64,000 bases of DNA, taken from contig NZ_CP028105.1 of assembly GCF_003019675.1 (NCBI RefSeq), positions 2,372,282 to 2,436,281 on the forward strand. Reading direction: 5' to 3'. Both the position numbers and the translations under genes were made by a program. Shown here one piece after another: positions 8,883 through 17,126 of the stretch. This DNA is from Fusobacterium ulcerans. Lineage in GTDB: Bacteria > Fusobacteriota > Fusobacteriia > Fusobacteriales > Fusobacteriaceae. Every line of letters starts with the position of its first letter. Position 1 is the stretch's first letter. Below the pieces are notes generated by a model. The model saw only the letters and a program-made list of their open reading frames with translations. It did no database searches and was not told where the DNA came from.

Positions 8883-10190
8883 TTATTTTATAAAATAGAA
8901 CACCATAATAGCTGCAAGTACATATAACCCAATACTTACATCTTTACCTTTTCCAGCTCCTAGTTTAACCACTGCATAAGAAATTATTCCAGCACCAACA
9001 CCATTAGAAATACTGTTAGTAAATGCTGTACAGATAACCATAAAGAACACAGGGAAAGATTCTGTAAAATTATCATATTCAATATTTCTCATTCCACCAA
9101 GCATAAGTATCCCCATTATGATAAGAGCTGGAGCAGTTGCAGCAGCAGGCACCATAAGAGCCAGTGGACTCAAAAATAAACTGAAGAAGAATAATACTCC
9201 TGTAGAAACAGCAGTAAGCCCTGTTCTACCTCCAGCCCCAACACCAGCAGCAGACTCAACAAATGTAGTGATAGTAGTAGTTCCCATAGCAGCTCCAACT
9301 ACTGTACCTAGAGCATCTACTAGGAAAGGTTTCTGAATATCAGGAAGATCTCCATTTTCATCCAAAAGACCAGCTTTTTCAGATACTCCCAATAATGTTC
9401 CCAATGTAGAGAAAAAATCTCCAACAAAGAATACAAACAGTATAGGAAGAACTTTTATGCTGAATATATTTGAAAAATCAAGTTTAAAAGCAATATCACT
9501 GATAGTGCTTGGCATAGCTATAAAGCTGGCAGGAATTTTAGTTACACCTAAAGGAATACCTATAAGAGTAGCAGAAACTATTCCAAGAAGCATATCACAC
9601 TTTACTCTTCTGGCAGCAAGTATAGCTGTTACAAAAATACCAAAAAGTGCTGTCATAGCTGCTGGATTGCTCAAATCTCCTATTGAAACAGAACCATTAA
9701 CAGCTTTCATAAGTCCACCGTTTTTGAATCCCAGTTCAATAAGGAAAATTCCAACTGCTGCTCCTATCCCGAGCTTTAAACTCTTAGGAAGAAATTTTAC
9801 AATAACTTCTCTAAAACCAAATATAGACATAATCAGGAAGATTATTCCAGATACAAAGTTCATAGCAAGACCTTGCTGCCATGTTACAGCTCCACTTCCA
9901 ACTAATGTCATAGCAAGGAAAGCATTACTTCCCATAGCTGGTGCAAGAGCAAAAGGAAGCTTGGCATATAATCCCATAAGCAGTGTAAAAACACAAGATG
10001 TGATAGCAGTAACTGTGAATACTTCATTGGCAGGCATTCCTGCACTTTTCATAATCATGGGATGAACTATCAAAATATATGACATAGTCATAAAAGTAGC
10101 TAATCCAGCACCCATCTCAACTTTGATGTTGCTTCCTCTCTCTGTTATCTTGAAATACTTATCCAAGAAACCTTCATTTTTGCTGTTCAT
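8883..10190 (-). CDS. NCS2 family purine permease (AzgA/PbuG-like)
   Basis: 435-residue polytopic membrane transporter for hypoxanthine, guanine and/or adenine, driven by the proton gradient in characterised relatives. Signature stretches: GLATFMTMSYILIVHP near the N-terminus, LGSNAF-like APAMGSNAFLAMTLVG, and FFVGDFFSTLGTLLGVSEKAGLLDENGDLP in the middle, followed by GTTTITTFVESAAGVGAGGRTGL, which is characteristic of the AzgA/PbuG branch. The ATG at 10190 is preferred over an upstream TTG at 10214, because GGGGG lies between them. It is immediately downstream of adenine deaminase on the same strand, fitting adenine uptake and conversion to hypoxanthine. Confidence 0.9.
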   Translation of the reverse strand: MNSKNEGFLDKYFKITERGSNIKVEMGAGLATFMTMSYILIVHPMIMKSAGMPANEVFTVTAITSCVFTLLMGLYAKLPFALAPAMGSNAFLAMTLVGSGAVTWQQGLAMNFVSGIIFLIMSIFGFREVIVKFLPKSLKLGIGAAVGIFLIELGFKNGGLMKAVNGSVSIGDLSNPAAMTALFGIFVTAILAARRVKCDMLLGIVSATLIGIPLGVTKIPASFIAMPSTISDIAFKLDFSNIFSIKVLPILFVFFVGDFFSTLGTLLGVSEKAGLLDENGDLPDIQKPFLVDALGTVVGAAMGTTTITTFVESAAGVGAGGRTGLTAVSTGVLFFFSLFLSPLALMVPAAATAPALIIMGILMLGGMRNIEYDNFTESFPVFFMVICTAFTNSISNGVGAGIISYAVVKLGAGKGKDVSIGLYVLAAIMVFYFIK

Positions 10191-10224
10191 TTTTTTGTTT
10201 TTCCCCCTTGTCAAAAAATATTAT

Positions 10225-11979
10225 TTAAAATTGTTTGATAACTTTTTGGTTAACTACATCTATAAGACCAAGATCACTCATTTTTACCTCTGGAATAACA
10301 ATAAGAGCTAAAGTGCTAGGTCTAGTTATAGGGCTGTCAGTTTCTATACCATAAGTTCTAAGCAGAGCATTCATTCTTTGAATATCCAAGCTTACATCTT
10401 TAGCTGGTTTTTGAGAAAGCATCCCAGCTATTGGGAAAGGAAGCTCATCAACTATTTTTCCATTTTCAGCCACAACTACTCCTCCACCTATTTCAGCTAT
10501 TCTTTTAGAGATAGCTACAGCATCTTGAGGATCGTTGTATATAATAGTAATGTTATGAGAGTCGTGAGAGTAAGTAGTTCCTACAGCACCTTTTGCCATA
10601 TAGAAATTCTCAACTACAGCTAGGGCAATATTATCATTGTGATATCTGTTAGCAATAGATACAAAGTTTAATTCAGTTCCACTAAGGTCGATATATCCGT
10701 CTTTTACAGGAACTTCAAATACTTTTTTTCTAGTGATGCTTCTTACTCTGTCAGTATATTCCATACCAATAATTTCTATTTTTCCATTCTCTACAGGAAC
10801 TTTTATTTTAAAATCTTCTGCTGAGAAATCTTTTATATTTACAGTATTTCTATTTTCTATTTCAATGACAGGCTTTTTAATTTCAACAGTCATCTGATTA
10901 TTTTCTGCAACTAACTTACCTTTATAATATACAGAACTTACATTGATATCTTTAAGATTGTCAAAAACTACCATATCAGCAAAATATCCAGGAGCAACAG
11001 CACCTAGTTTTTCCAGATGGTAAGCTTGAGCAGCATTTAAAGTGACAGCTCTTATTGCTTCTATTGGATCAAGTCCAGCTTTTACAGCAATTCTTACGCA
11101 ATCATTTATATGACCTTTTTCAAGAATATCTTTAGGCTCTCTGTCATCTGTACACAAAGTTAAGTTTCTAGGTGACTGCAAGTCTTTGATATTTTCAACT
11201 ATAGAAGTAATATTTTTTGACATAGAGCTTTCTCTGGCATCTACTATCATTCCTTTTCTTATCTTTTCCTTTGCATGAATTCCATTTCTTACTTCATGGC
11301 ATGACACAGGACCACCACATAAATAAGCTGAAAGATCTTTACCAATTACTTCTGGAGCATGTCCTTGAAGGAACTTATCTTTTTGATATGCAGCATCTAT
11401 TATATCTTCCATTCTTTTATCAGAATTAATGACACCAACATAGTCCATTACCTCTCCCAATCCAAGAATTCTATCTTTATCCAGCATTTTATCTATCATA
11501 TCAGCTGTAAGTTCAGCCCCAGTAGTTTCAAGACCTACTACTGATGGTACACATGAAGGAATAAGGAAATATTGATTCATAGGAAGATTTTCAGAAGCTT
11601 CAAGCATATAGTCAACTCCCTCTTCTCCCAGAGCATTTCCTATTTCATGAGGATCAGCTATTATAGTAGTAGTTCCCTTTGGAATAACAGCTTCAGCAAA
11701 GTGGTATGGAGTCAAATGACTGCTCTCTATATGAAGATGAGAATCAATAAACCCAGGAGCAAGATATTTTCCTTTCAAGTCCACTACTTTCTCAGCTTTT
11801 TTATTTTTATCATTTTCAATTTCTACTACATCTGCAATATATTCGTTGTATAGATATACATTAGCCATATAGATTTCCCCAGAAAATACATTTACAAGAT
11901 TAGCATTTTCCAATTTCAAAGTTGCTTCTCTTTTTCCAAGGGCAGTCTCTATAAGTTTTCTTCTATCTATTTTATTCAT
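10225..11979 (-). CDS. ade: Adenine deaminase
   Basis: Metal-dependent amidohydrolase that converts adenine to hypoxanthine and ammonia. 584 residues, normal for the AdeC family. The N-terminal metal site GFIDSHLHIESS and the block ADPHEIGNALGEEGVDYML are present, as are GHAPEVIGKDLSAYLCGG, SCHEVRNG and CTDDREP. The C-terminal adenine-deaminase domain includes YSHDSHNI and IAEIGGGVVVAENGKIV. AAGGAGG precedes the ATG. The permease gene follows 34 bases later, so the two form a purine salvage unit, transcribed away from the sigma-54 activator gene. Confidence 0.95.
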   Translation of the reverse strand: MNKIDRRKLIETALGKREATLKLENANLVNVFSGEIYMANVYLYNEYIADVVEIENDKNKKAEKVVDLKGKYLAPGFIDSHLHIESSHLTPYHFAEAVIPKGTTTIIADPHEIGNALGEEGVDYMLEASENLPMNQYFLIPSCVPSVVGLETTGAELTADMIDKMLDKDRILGLGEVMDYVGVINSDKRMEDIIDAAYQKDKFLQGHAPEVIGKDLSAYLCGGPVSCHEVRNGIHAKEKIRKGMIVDARESSMSKNITSIVENIKDLQSPRNLTLCTDDREPKDILEKGHINDCVRIAVKAGLDPIEAIRAVTLNAAQAYHLEKLGAVAPGYFADMVVFDNLKDINVSSVYYKGKLVAENNQMTVEIKKPVIEIENRNTVNIKDFSAEDFKIKVPVENGKIEIIGMEYTDRVRSITRKKVFEVPVKDGYIDLSGTELNFVSIANRYHNDNIALAVVENFYMAKGAVGTTYSHDSHNITIIYNDPQDAVAISKRIAEIGGGVVVAENGKIVDELPFPIAGMLSQKPAKDVSLDIQRMNALLRTYGIETDSPITRPSTLALIVIPEVKMSDLGLIDVVNQKVIKQF

Positions 11980-12025
11980 TTATTCCTCCTTGAATGAAAT
12001 TATATCATTTTTAAAAATATACTAT

Positions 12026-12054
12026 ATTATATACTAAATTTTGAAAAACGTAAA
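12026..12054 (-). promoter_or_regulatory. Promoter of the ade-permease operon
   Basis: On the minus strand TTTACG (12049-12054) and TATAAT (12026-12031) are 17 bases apart, about 47 bases upstream of the ade start. The -10 is exact; the -35 matches 4 of 6. Confidence 0.45.
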
Positions 12055-12208
12055 TAAATACATTTCAAGCATAATTAAATAAGGGCTTTTAATTTTAAAA
12101 TAAAAAAATTGTTTTATAGGTACTATATAAAGTTTTTTAATGTTTGATAATTCTTTTTATAAAAAAAGATAAAATTTTCCATCAATGTCTATCATTACGC
12201 TAAAATGT

Positions 12209-12237
12209 TTTAAAAATATTATAAAATATGCTATTAT
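12209..12237 (+). promoter_or_regulatory. Candidate promoter of the sigma-54 activator gene
   Basis: TTTAAA (12209-12214) and TATTAT (12232-12237) with a 17-base spacer; a TG one base before the -10 makes it extended. It lies about 50 bases before the start codon. The -35 is weak. Confidence 0.4.
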
Positions 12238-12286
12238 AGTAATAGATGTATAATAAAAATAACTGGGGGAAAATTAAGGAGCAGCC

Positions 12287-13681
12287 ATGGAACTTATAAA
12301 AAATCTTTTTGGGGAAAAAGGTTATATCGATGGAATAACAATTATAGACACAAAAGGGGAAATACTTTTTACAGTTAAATTTAATAGTAAACTTAATAAC
12401 AATAGTGAAGGTTATGAAGTAATAGGAAAAAATTTCTATGAAATATATGAAAATCTTTCTGGAAATAAAAGCAGCATGTATAGAGCTATGGAATTGGAAA
12501 TGCCCATATATGTTAAAAATCAAAAATTAAAGCCTAGAAATCATAAAGAAATATTAATTTCTTCATTATCAATACCAATTAAGTCAGGAGGCAGGGTAGT
12601 AGGAGCCATTGATTTATCCTCTGAAGAGATAACTGATCCTAAAAGATTTGAAAAAGATACTGAAATAAGCTTAGATGAATTAAAAAAAATAAATTTAAAA
12701 GATCTTTCTTTAAATAAGAATGGGGCGAGATATACTCTTGATGATATTATAACTAACAACTTTGAAATGAAGCAATTGAAAGAATTTATAAAAACGATAT
12801 CTGATTCATATCTTCCAGTAATGATTTATGGAGAAACTGGAACTGGAAAAGAGCTTTTTGCTCAGGCTATACATAATGAAAGTAAAAGAAAAGATAAGCC
12901 TTTTATTGCTCAAAACTGTGCAGCTATACCAGAAAACCTTCTTGAAAGTATATTCTTTGGGACAGCTAAGGGAGCATTTACAGGGGCAGTAGACAGTCCG
13001 GGACTTTTAGAGACAGCAGATGGGGGAACTATTTTTTTAGATGAAATCAACTCTATGCCTATGAATTTGCAGTCTAAATTATTGAGAGCCCTACAGGAGA
13101 ATAAAATAAGAAGAATAGGAGCAAAGGATGTAATAGATATCAATGTAAAAATAATTGCAGCTTTAAATAAAGATCCTATGAAAGCAATAGAGGACAATGA
13201 ATTAAGGATGGACCTTTACTATAGACTGAGTGTTTTAAATATAACTATTCCTCCATTAAGAGAGAGAAAAGATGATATCTCTGTTCTTGTAAATTATTTT
13301 GTAGCTAAATATAATGAACTTCTTGAAAAGAATGTAAGATATATTTCCAGTGAAATATGCCAGACATTCCAGACATATGACTGGCCGGGAAATATAAGAG
13401 AGATAGAGCATATAGTAGCTTTTGGTATGAGTGTTATAAGACCAGATGAGGAAAAACTTGAATTTTCAGATTTAGAAAGAAAATGGATAGAGATAACAGG
13501 AAAGAAAAAGCAGAAAACAGAGCTTCCTGTTAAAGATTTGAAAACAATGGTAGAGGAATATGAAAAAAATGTAATAGAAAAAGTTTTGGAAATGTCTATG
13601 CACAATATATCAAAGGCTTCATTAATATTAAAGATACCAAGACAAACTTTACAAAGAAAAATAAAACAATATGAATTGTAG
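12287..13681 (+). CDS. Sigma-54-dependent transcriptional activator with PAS sensor domain
   Basis: 464 residues in the bacterial enhancer-binding protein order. An N-terminal PAS-like sensor (about 1-110) is followed by an AAA+ ATPase with Walker A GETGTGKE (about residue 182), GAFTGA (about residue 229) that contacts sigma-54, and Walker B GGTIFLDEIN. The end is a Fis-type helix-turn-helix (NISKASLILKIPRQTLQRKIK). There is no receiver domain, so it probably senses a ligand directly, as RocR-type regulators of amino acid catabolism do. An AAGGAG site precedes the ATG. The adjacent alanine dehydrogenase gene has a -24/-12 promoter, making it the likely target. Confidence 0.92.
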   Translation: MELIKNLFGEKGYIDGITIIDTKGEILFTVKFNSKLNNNSEGYEVIGKNFYEIYENLSGNKSSMYRAMELEMPIYVKNQKLKPRNHKEILISSLSIPIKSGGRVVGAIDLSSEEITDPKRFEKDTEISLDELKKINLKDLSLNKNGARYTLDDIITNNFEMKQLKEFIKTISDSYLPVMIYGETGTGKELFAQAIHNESKRKDKPFIAQNCAAIPENLLESIFFGTAKGAFTGAVDSPGLLETADGGTIFLDEINSMPMNLQSKLLRALQENKIRRIGAKDVIDINVKIIAALNKDPMKAIEDNELRMDLYYRLSVLNITIPPLRERKDDISVLVNYFVAKYNELLEKNVRYISSEICQTFQTYDWPGNIREIEHIVAFGMSVIRPDEEKLEFSDLERKWIEITGKKKQKTELPVKDLKTMVEEYEKNVIEKVLEMSMHNISKASLILKIPRQTLQRKIKQYEL

Positions 13682-13693
13682 GGAGTGAGGATA

Positions 13694-13993
13694 TTGAAAA
13701 AGAAATTTGCGTTTATACTTATGGGAAATCATTATACTCCAGAGGTACATAAGGCTGTATTTGAAACTGAAAATCAAGTTACTTATATATGTACTATAAA
13801 GAATTTTGATGAAATGGAAGACAAAATAAAATATCTTGTGGAAGAGGGAGTTGGAGCAATAGAACTATGTGGTGCTTTTGGAAAAGAAAAAGCAGATGAA
13901 GTAGTTAAAATGACAGATAATAAAGTAGCTGTTGGGTATATTGTACATGATCCTTCTCTGGATCCTTTGTTTAAGAAATTTTTTGGTAATTAA
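13694..13993 (+). CDS. DUF6506 family protein
   Basis: About 99 residues, resembling the small family DUF6506 of unknown function. Blocks: KFAFILMGNHYTPEVHKAVFE, EGVGAIELCGAFGKEKADEV and VAVGYIVHDPSLDPLFKKFF. No signal peptide or membrane helix, so cytosolic. A GTG at 13685 overlaps the only ribosome site (GGGAG, 13681-13685), so the TTG at 13694, 8 bases beyond that site, is the better start. It begins almost at the stop of the activator gene and is followed by a terminator, so it is cotranscribed with the regulator rather than with ald. Confidence 0.75.
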   Translation: MKKKFAFILMGNHYTPEVHKAVFETENQVTYICTIKNFDEMEDKIKYLVEEGVGAIELCGAFGKEKADEVVKMTDNKVAVGYIVHDPSLDPLFKKFFGN

Positions 13994-14020
13994 TACAAAA
14001 AAATGGATATAAAGTTATTC

Positions 14021-14060
14021 AGCCTAGAAATTTTGTAATTAAATTTCTGGGCTTTTCTTT
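14021..14060 (+). terminator. Terminator after the activator-DUF6506 pair
   Basis: AGCCTAGAAATTT (14021-14033) pairs with AAATTTCTGGGCT (14041-14053), 13 positions with one wobble, then a T-rich tail. It isolates the regulator unit from ald. Confidence 0.85.
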
Positions 14061-14255
14061 TCTTTGCTCAAATATGATTAAAAAATCAAAAACTGGCATT
14101 GGATTGCCCGAATGTGAGCAATATATACAATTTATGGCGAACTGAATGATATCTTTTAGTTTGTAAATGAAACAAAAAGTTGAAAAATAAGAAAACAAAT
14201 TTTGTAATAATGACATATTTTATCACTTTCAGATCACAAAAAAAATATTATTTTT
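14061..14255. other. Upstream regulatory region of ald
   Basis: Together with the preceding terminator and the following promoter this makes a gene-free stretch of about 320 bases. It contains a dyad ATTGC (14103-14107) / GCAAT (14118-14122) with 10 bases between arms, about 140 bases upstream of the -24/-12 promoter, the usual distance for an enhancer bound by a sigma-54 activator. The rest is AT-rich and could bend for DNA looping. No gene seen. Confidence 0.45.
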
Positions 14256-14271
14256 TGGCATGGTTATTGCT
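14256..14271 (+). promoter_or_regulatory. Sigma-54 (-24/-12) promoter of ald
   Basis: TGGCATGGTTATTGCT matches the TGGCACRNNNNTTGCW consensus except at one position, with the diagnostic GG and GC separated by exactly 10 bases. The expected start of transcription is near 14282, about 33 bases before the ATG of ald. The gene upstream encodes a GAFTGA-bearing activator. Confidence 0.85.
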
Positions 14272-14314
14272 TTATATTAAGGCATAAATAAAGCAACATA
14301 CCAAGGAGGATAAA

Positions 14315-15481
14315 ATGAAAGTAGGATTATTAAAAGATATTAAAGATGGAGAGTTCAGAACAATAATGACACCTAACGAGGCAGCAGAATTAGTTTCTCT
14401 GGGAGCAGAAGTATATGTAGAGACTGGTGCAGGAGAAGGAGCAAGTTTTGAGGATGCAGATTATGTGAAAGCAGGAGCAAAAATAGCAAAAGATATGAAA
14501 GAGATCTATGCAACTTGTGACTTTGTTACAAAAGTAAAAGAGTTGGAAGAGTGTGAATTTGATCTTTTAAGGGAAGGACAAATAATATTCACTTGTCTTC
14601 ACCCAGCAGCTTCAAAAGATGAAGTAGATGTTTTATTAAAATCAAAAGTTATAGCTTTTACAGCAGAGGATACTCATAGATATGGATCACCTAACTGTGA
14701 AATAGCTGGTAAATTAGGTCTTTTAAAAGGAGCAGAGCATCTATTAAGAACTAATGGAGGATCTGGACAACTAATTTGTGGAGCAGGGGGAGCACCAGCA
14801 GCTAATATCCTTATTATAGGAGCTGGACTTGCAGGAACTGGAGCACTTCAATTAGCTTACGGATTGGGAGCTAACATAACAGTTATGGATATAAATGTAA
14901 AAATACTAAGAGATTTAATAGAAAGATATCCAGGAATCAATACAATGATATCTAACTCAGCAAACATAAAAGCTTTAATGCCAAATCTTGATATAATAGT
15001 AAACTGTGTAAAATGGCCTAAACATAGAAAAGATCATCTAGTAACTAGAGAAATGCTTTCTATGATGAAAAAAGGATCAGTAATTGTAGACGTAAGTGCT
15101 GACGTTGGTGGAGCTATTGAAACTTACCATCATACTACTCATGAAAATCCAACATTTGTTGTAGATGGAATAGTACACTATGGAGTAGATAATATCCCGG
15201 GAGCAGCTTCAAAAACTACATCAATAGCTTATGCTGCAAGTGTTATAGAACATTTCAAGTCAATAGTTCAAAATGGTGTAAAAGAAGCATGCAGACTTAA
15301 TGGATATCTTAGAAGAAGTATGACTTCATATATGGGTGTACTTACTCATGAAGAAACATCAGCTATTCAAGGAAGAGAGTGGGTAACTCCAGAAGAAATG
15401 TTAGGATTGGAAGAAGGAACTTACAGTATAGCTCCTAAAGCTACAAGCACTTCATCAAAACCTACAACTTGCAAAAAATAG
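14315..15481 (+). CDS. ald: Alanine dehydrogenase
   Basis: NAD-dependent oxidative deamination of L-alanine to pyruvate and ammonia. Conserved parts: KVGLLKDIKDGEFRTIMTPNEA at the N-terminus, VTKVKEL with the substrate-binding Lys, FTCLHPAAS with the catalytic His, Rossmann motif IIGAGLAGTGALQLAYGLGA, and VDVSADVGGAIET, whose Asp corresponds to the catalytic one. The family is usually about 370 residues; this one has 388 with a Ser/Thr/Lys-rich tail (about the last 18 residues) that looks non-conserved. AAGGAGG precedes the ATG. Its -24/-12 promoter makes it the direct sigma-54 target, feeding pyruvate to the PFOR-Pta-AckA route. Confidence 0.93.
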   Translation: MKVGLLKDIKDGEFRTIMTPNEAAELVSLGAEVYVETGAGEGASFEDADYVKAGAKIAKDMKEIYATCDFVTKVKELEECEFDLLREGQIIFTCLHPAASKDEVDVLLKSKVIAFTAEDTHRYGSPNCEIAGKLGLLKGAEHLLRTNGGSGQLICGAGGAPAANILIIGAGLAGTGALQLAYGLGANITVMDINVKILRDLIERYPGINTMISNSANIKALMPNLDIIVNCVKWPKHRKDHLVTREMLSMMKKGSVIVDVSADVGGAIETYHHTTHENPTFVVDGIVHYGVDNIPGAASKTTSIAYAASVIEHFKSIVQNGVKEACRLNGYLRRSMTSYMGVLTHEETSAIQGREWVTPEEMLGLEEGTYSIAPKATSTSSKPTTCKK

Positions 15482-15510
15482 ACAGTCAGATACTCAAACA
15501 TAGATTGTAT

Positions 15511-15580
15511 TTTAGAAGAATGGATAGAGTAAGAAAAAAGCTAAGACCAGAGCATTTCACTTTATCCATTTTTTTCTAAA
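15511..15580 (+). terminator. Hairpin between ald and the glutamate symporter (terminator or attenuator)
   Basis: TTTAGAA-AATGGATA-AGT (from 15511) is complementary to ACT-TATCCATT-TTCTAAA (to 15580) with small bulges. The inner arms AATGGATA / TATCCATT are followed by T at 15571-15575, giving terminator form, while the outer arms could form a larger stem. It may reduce readthrough into the symporter gene. Confidence 0.55.
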
Positions 15581-15617
15581 AAAGAAAAATGGGGAAATTT
15601 ATTTATAGGAGGTAATT

Positions 15618-17015
15618 ATGGATTTTAGTATTGAAGTATTGTTTTTGGATTTAATGAAAGCAGCAGTGCTTATTTTTTTAGGACATATGTTAAGAAGTAA
15701 AGTCAAGTTTCTACAAAACCTGTATATACCATCAAGTTTGATAGCAGGATTTATAGGGTTGGCTATAGGACCATACGGAGTAAATATTCTTCGTTTTTCC
15801 AGCCATATGGGAAATTATACATCAGCATTTATGGTTATTGTATTCTCAGCGATTGCTTATGGAAGTTTCTCTGTAGTTAAAGAAGAGAAGAGACTTGGGG
15901 AATTAAAAGAATCAAAAGGGGAAAGTTTAAAAAGAATACTTGCTTTATATGTTTATCGTTCTATTGCCTCAATATTGGTATACATAGTTCCAATTGGTGT
16001 GGGAGTATATATTATAGATAAATTTATTATGAAACTTCCAGAAGGATTTACTATCCTTGTTGGTGGAGGATTTGTAGGAGGACATGGTACTAACGCAGCA
16101 TTTGGATCAGCAGTAACAGAAGCAACTGGATGGGCAGGAGCTACAGACGTTGGAATGACATTTGCTACAGTAGGGGTTCTTGTAGGACTTATTGGTGGAA
16201 TAATAATGATAAAAAATGCTACTAATAAGAAATATACAAGTTTTGTAAATAGATTTGATGCTCTGCCTGAGCAATTTAAAACAGGTTGGATGCCAGAAAA
16301 TAATGAGCCTGAAATGGGTAAGGAAATGGTAAGTCCAATAGCTTTAGATCCATTAGCTTGGAGTTTCTTAATGATAATAATTCCAACTGGGCTTGCTTAT
16401 GCAACTATTAAGTATGTAAGAATTTATCTTGCTACAATGCCTACATATTTATGGGCTTTCCTTATAGCAGTAGCTATGACACAATTATTGAAATATTCTG
16501 GAATTGGAAAACATGTAGATAAGCGTTCTATATCAAGAATAAGTGGAAGTGCAACTGATTTCCTTGTATTCTTCGGAGTAGCAGGAATTAAAATTGAAAT
16601 AGTTATGCAGTTTGCAATGCCGATTATAGTTTTATCAGCTATGGCTCTTGGAAGTTTATTGCTTTGTATGTATTTTATAGGACCTCGTCTAAACAACAAA
16701 TACTGGTTTGAGCGTTGTATATTTGTATATGGATATTGTACAGGAGTATATGCAATAGGACTGACACTTCTAAGAATATGTGATCCAGAAGGAAAATCAA
16801 AGACTTTAGAAGATGCAGCAGTAACTTCACCAATAGACTTTGTTGAGTACTATACTCTGCTTTTAGGACCAATTCTATTGAGTACTGGAAGAGTAAATAC
16901 CTTTATGACAGTTATGGTTATAACATTGGTAGTAAGTTTTATAGCAGCATTTGTATTAAAATTATGGAATGTTCCACAGAAAGAAAGAATCAGTGATGCA
17001 GAATTAGAAATATAA
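15618..17015 (+). CDS. gltS: Sodium/glutamate symporter (GltS family)
   Basis: 465-residue integral membrane protein with at least ten hydrophobic helices. The two inverted-repeat re-entrant loops of the GltS family are recognisable: GGGFVGGHGTNAAFG in the first half and related small-residue segments in the second. GltS members carry glutamate with sodium. Length is somewhat above E. coli GltS (about 400). AGGAGG lies just before the ATG. It stands between alanine dehydrogenase and glutamate dehydrogenase, so glutamate uptake for fermentation is the natural role; the exact substrate is inferred from family and neighbours. Confidence 0.85.
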   Translation: MDFSIEVLFLDLMKAAVLIFLGHMLRSKVKFLQNLYIPSSLIAGFIGLAIGPYGVNILRFSSHMGNYTSAFMVIVFSAIAYGSFSVVKEEKRLGELKESKGESLKRILALYVYRSIASILVYIVPIGVGVYIIDKFIMKLPEGFTILVGGGFVGGHGTNAAFGSAVTEATGWAGATDVGMTFATVGVLVGLIGGIIMIKNATNKKYTSFVNRFDALPEQFKTGWMPENNEPEMGKEMVSPIALDPLAWSFLMIIIPTGLAYATIKYVRIYLATMPTYLWAFLIAVAMTQLLKYSGIGKHVDKRSISRISGSATDFLVFFGVAGIKIEIVMQFAMPIIVLSAMALGSLLLCMYFIGPRLNNKYWFERCIFVYGYCTGVYAIGLTLLRICDPEGKSKTLEDAAVTSPIDFVEYYTLLLGPILLSTGRVNTFMTVMVITLVVSFIAAFVLKLWNVPQKERISDAELEI

Positions 17016-17027
17016 ATTCAATTTTGA

Positions 17028-17056
17028 AGCATAGAATTTTAAAAATTCTATGCTTT
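17028..17056 (+). terminator. Hairpin after gltS
   Basis: AAGCATAGAATTT (17028-17040) and AAATTCTATGCTT (17044-17056) form a perfect 13-pair stem with a 3-base loop, but only a very short T run follows. It may be a weak terminator or an mRNA end-protecting stem. Confidence 0.6.
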
Positions 17057-17084
17057 AAAAAAATATTTTCATTTTTTACAAATA

Positions 17085-17105
17085 TATACTATAATATGGT
17101 ATATT
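17085..17105. promoter_or_regulatory. Dyad covering the -10 of the gdhA promoter
   Basis: ATATAC (17085-17090) and GTATAT (17100-17105) are the ends of an imperfect 21-base palindrome with TATAAT (17091-17096) inside it. A TATAAT overlapped by a dyad is a typical repressor layout. The start codon is 22 bases further on. The region is AT-rich, so the dyad is only suggestive. Confidence 0.4.
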
Positions 17106-17126
17106 TTTAATATGAGGAGGAAACAT

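Larger units (their letters stand above)
11980..12286. other. Divergent intergenic region between ade and the sigma-54 activator
   Basis: Very AT-rich, with no open frame worth calling. It holds the minus-strand ade promoter near 12026-12054 and a candidate plus-strand promoter near 12209-12237. The stretch 12055-12200 shows no convincing hairpin, riboswitch or RNA gene. Confidence 0.5.

Noticed and set aside
9457-10065. 202-codon open frame on the plus strand
   Set aside because: It is antisense to the conserved NCS2 permease, has no ribosome site and its composition mirrors the permease codons.
11980-12286. Possible purine riboswitch upstream of ade
   Set aside because: No three-stem arrangement or conserved loop sequences found; only promoter-like elements.
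14094-14107. Second TGGCA...TTGC pair upstream of ald
   Set aside because: The GG and GC are 9 rather than 10 bases apart, wrong spacing for sigma-54; it overlaps the dyad kept as a possible enhancer.
14019-14216. 65-codon minus-strand frame between DUF6506 and ald
   Set aside because: It lies across a terminator and the ald control region, without a ribosome site or recognisable protein pattern.
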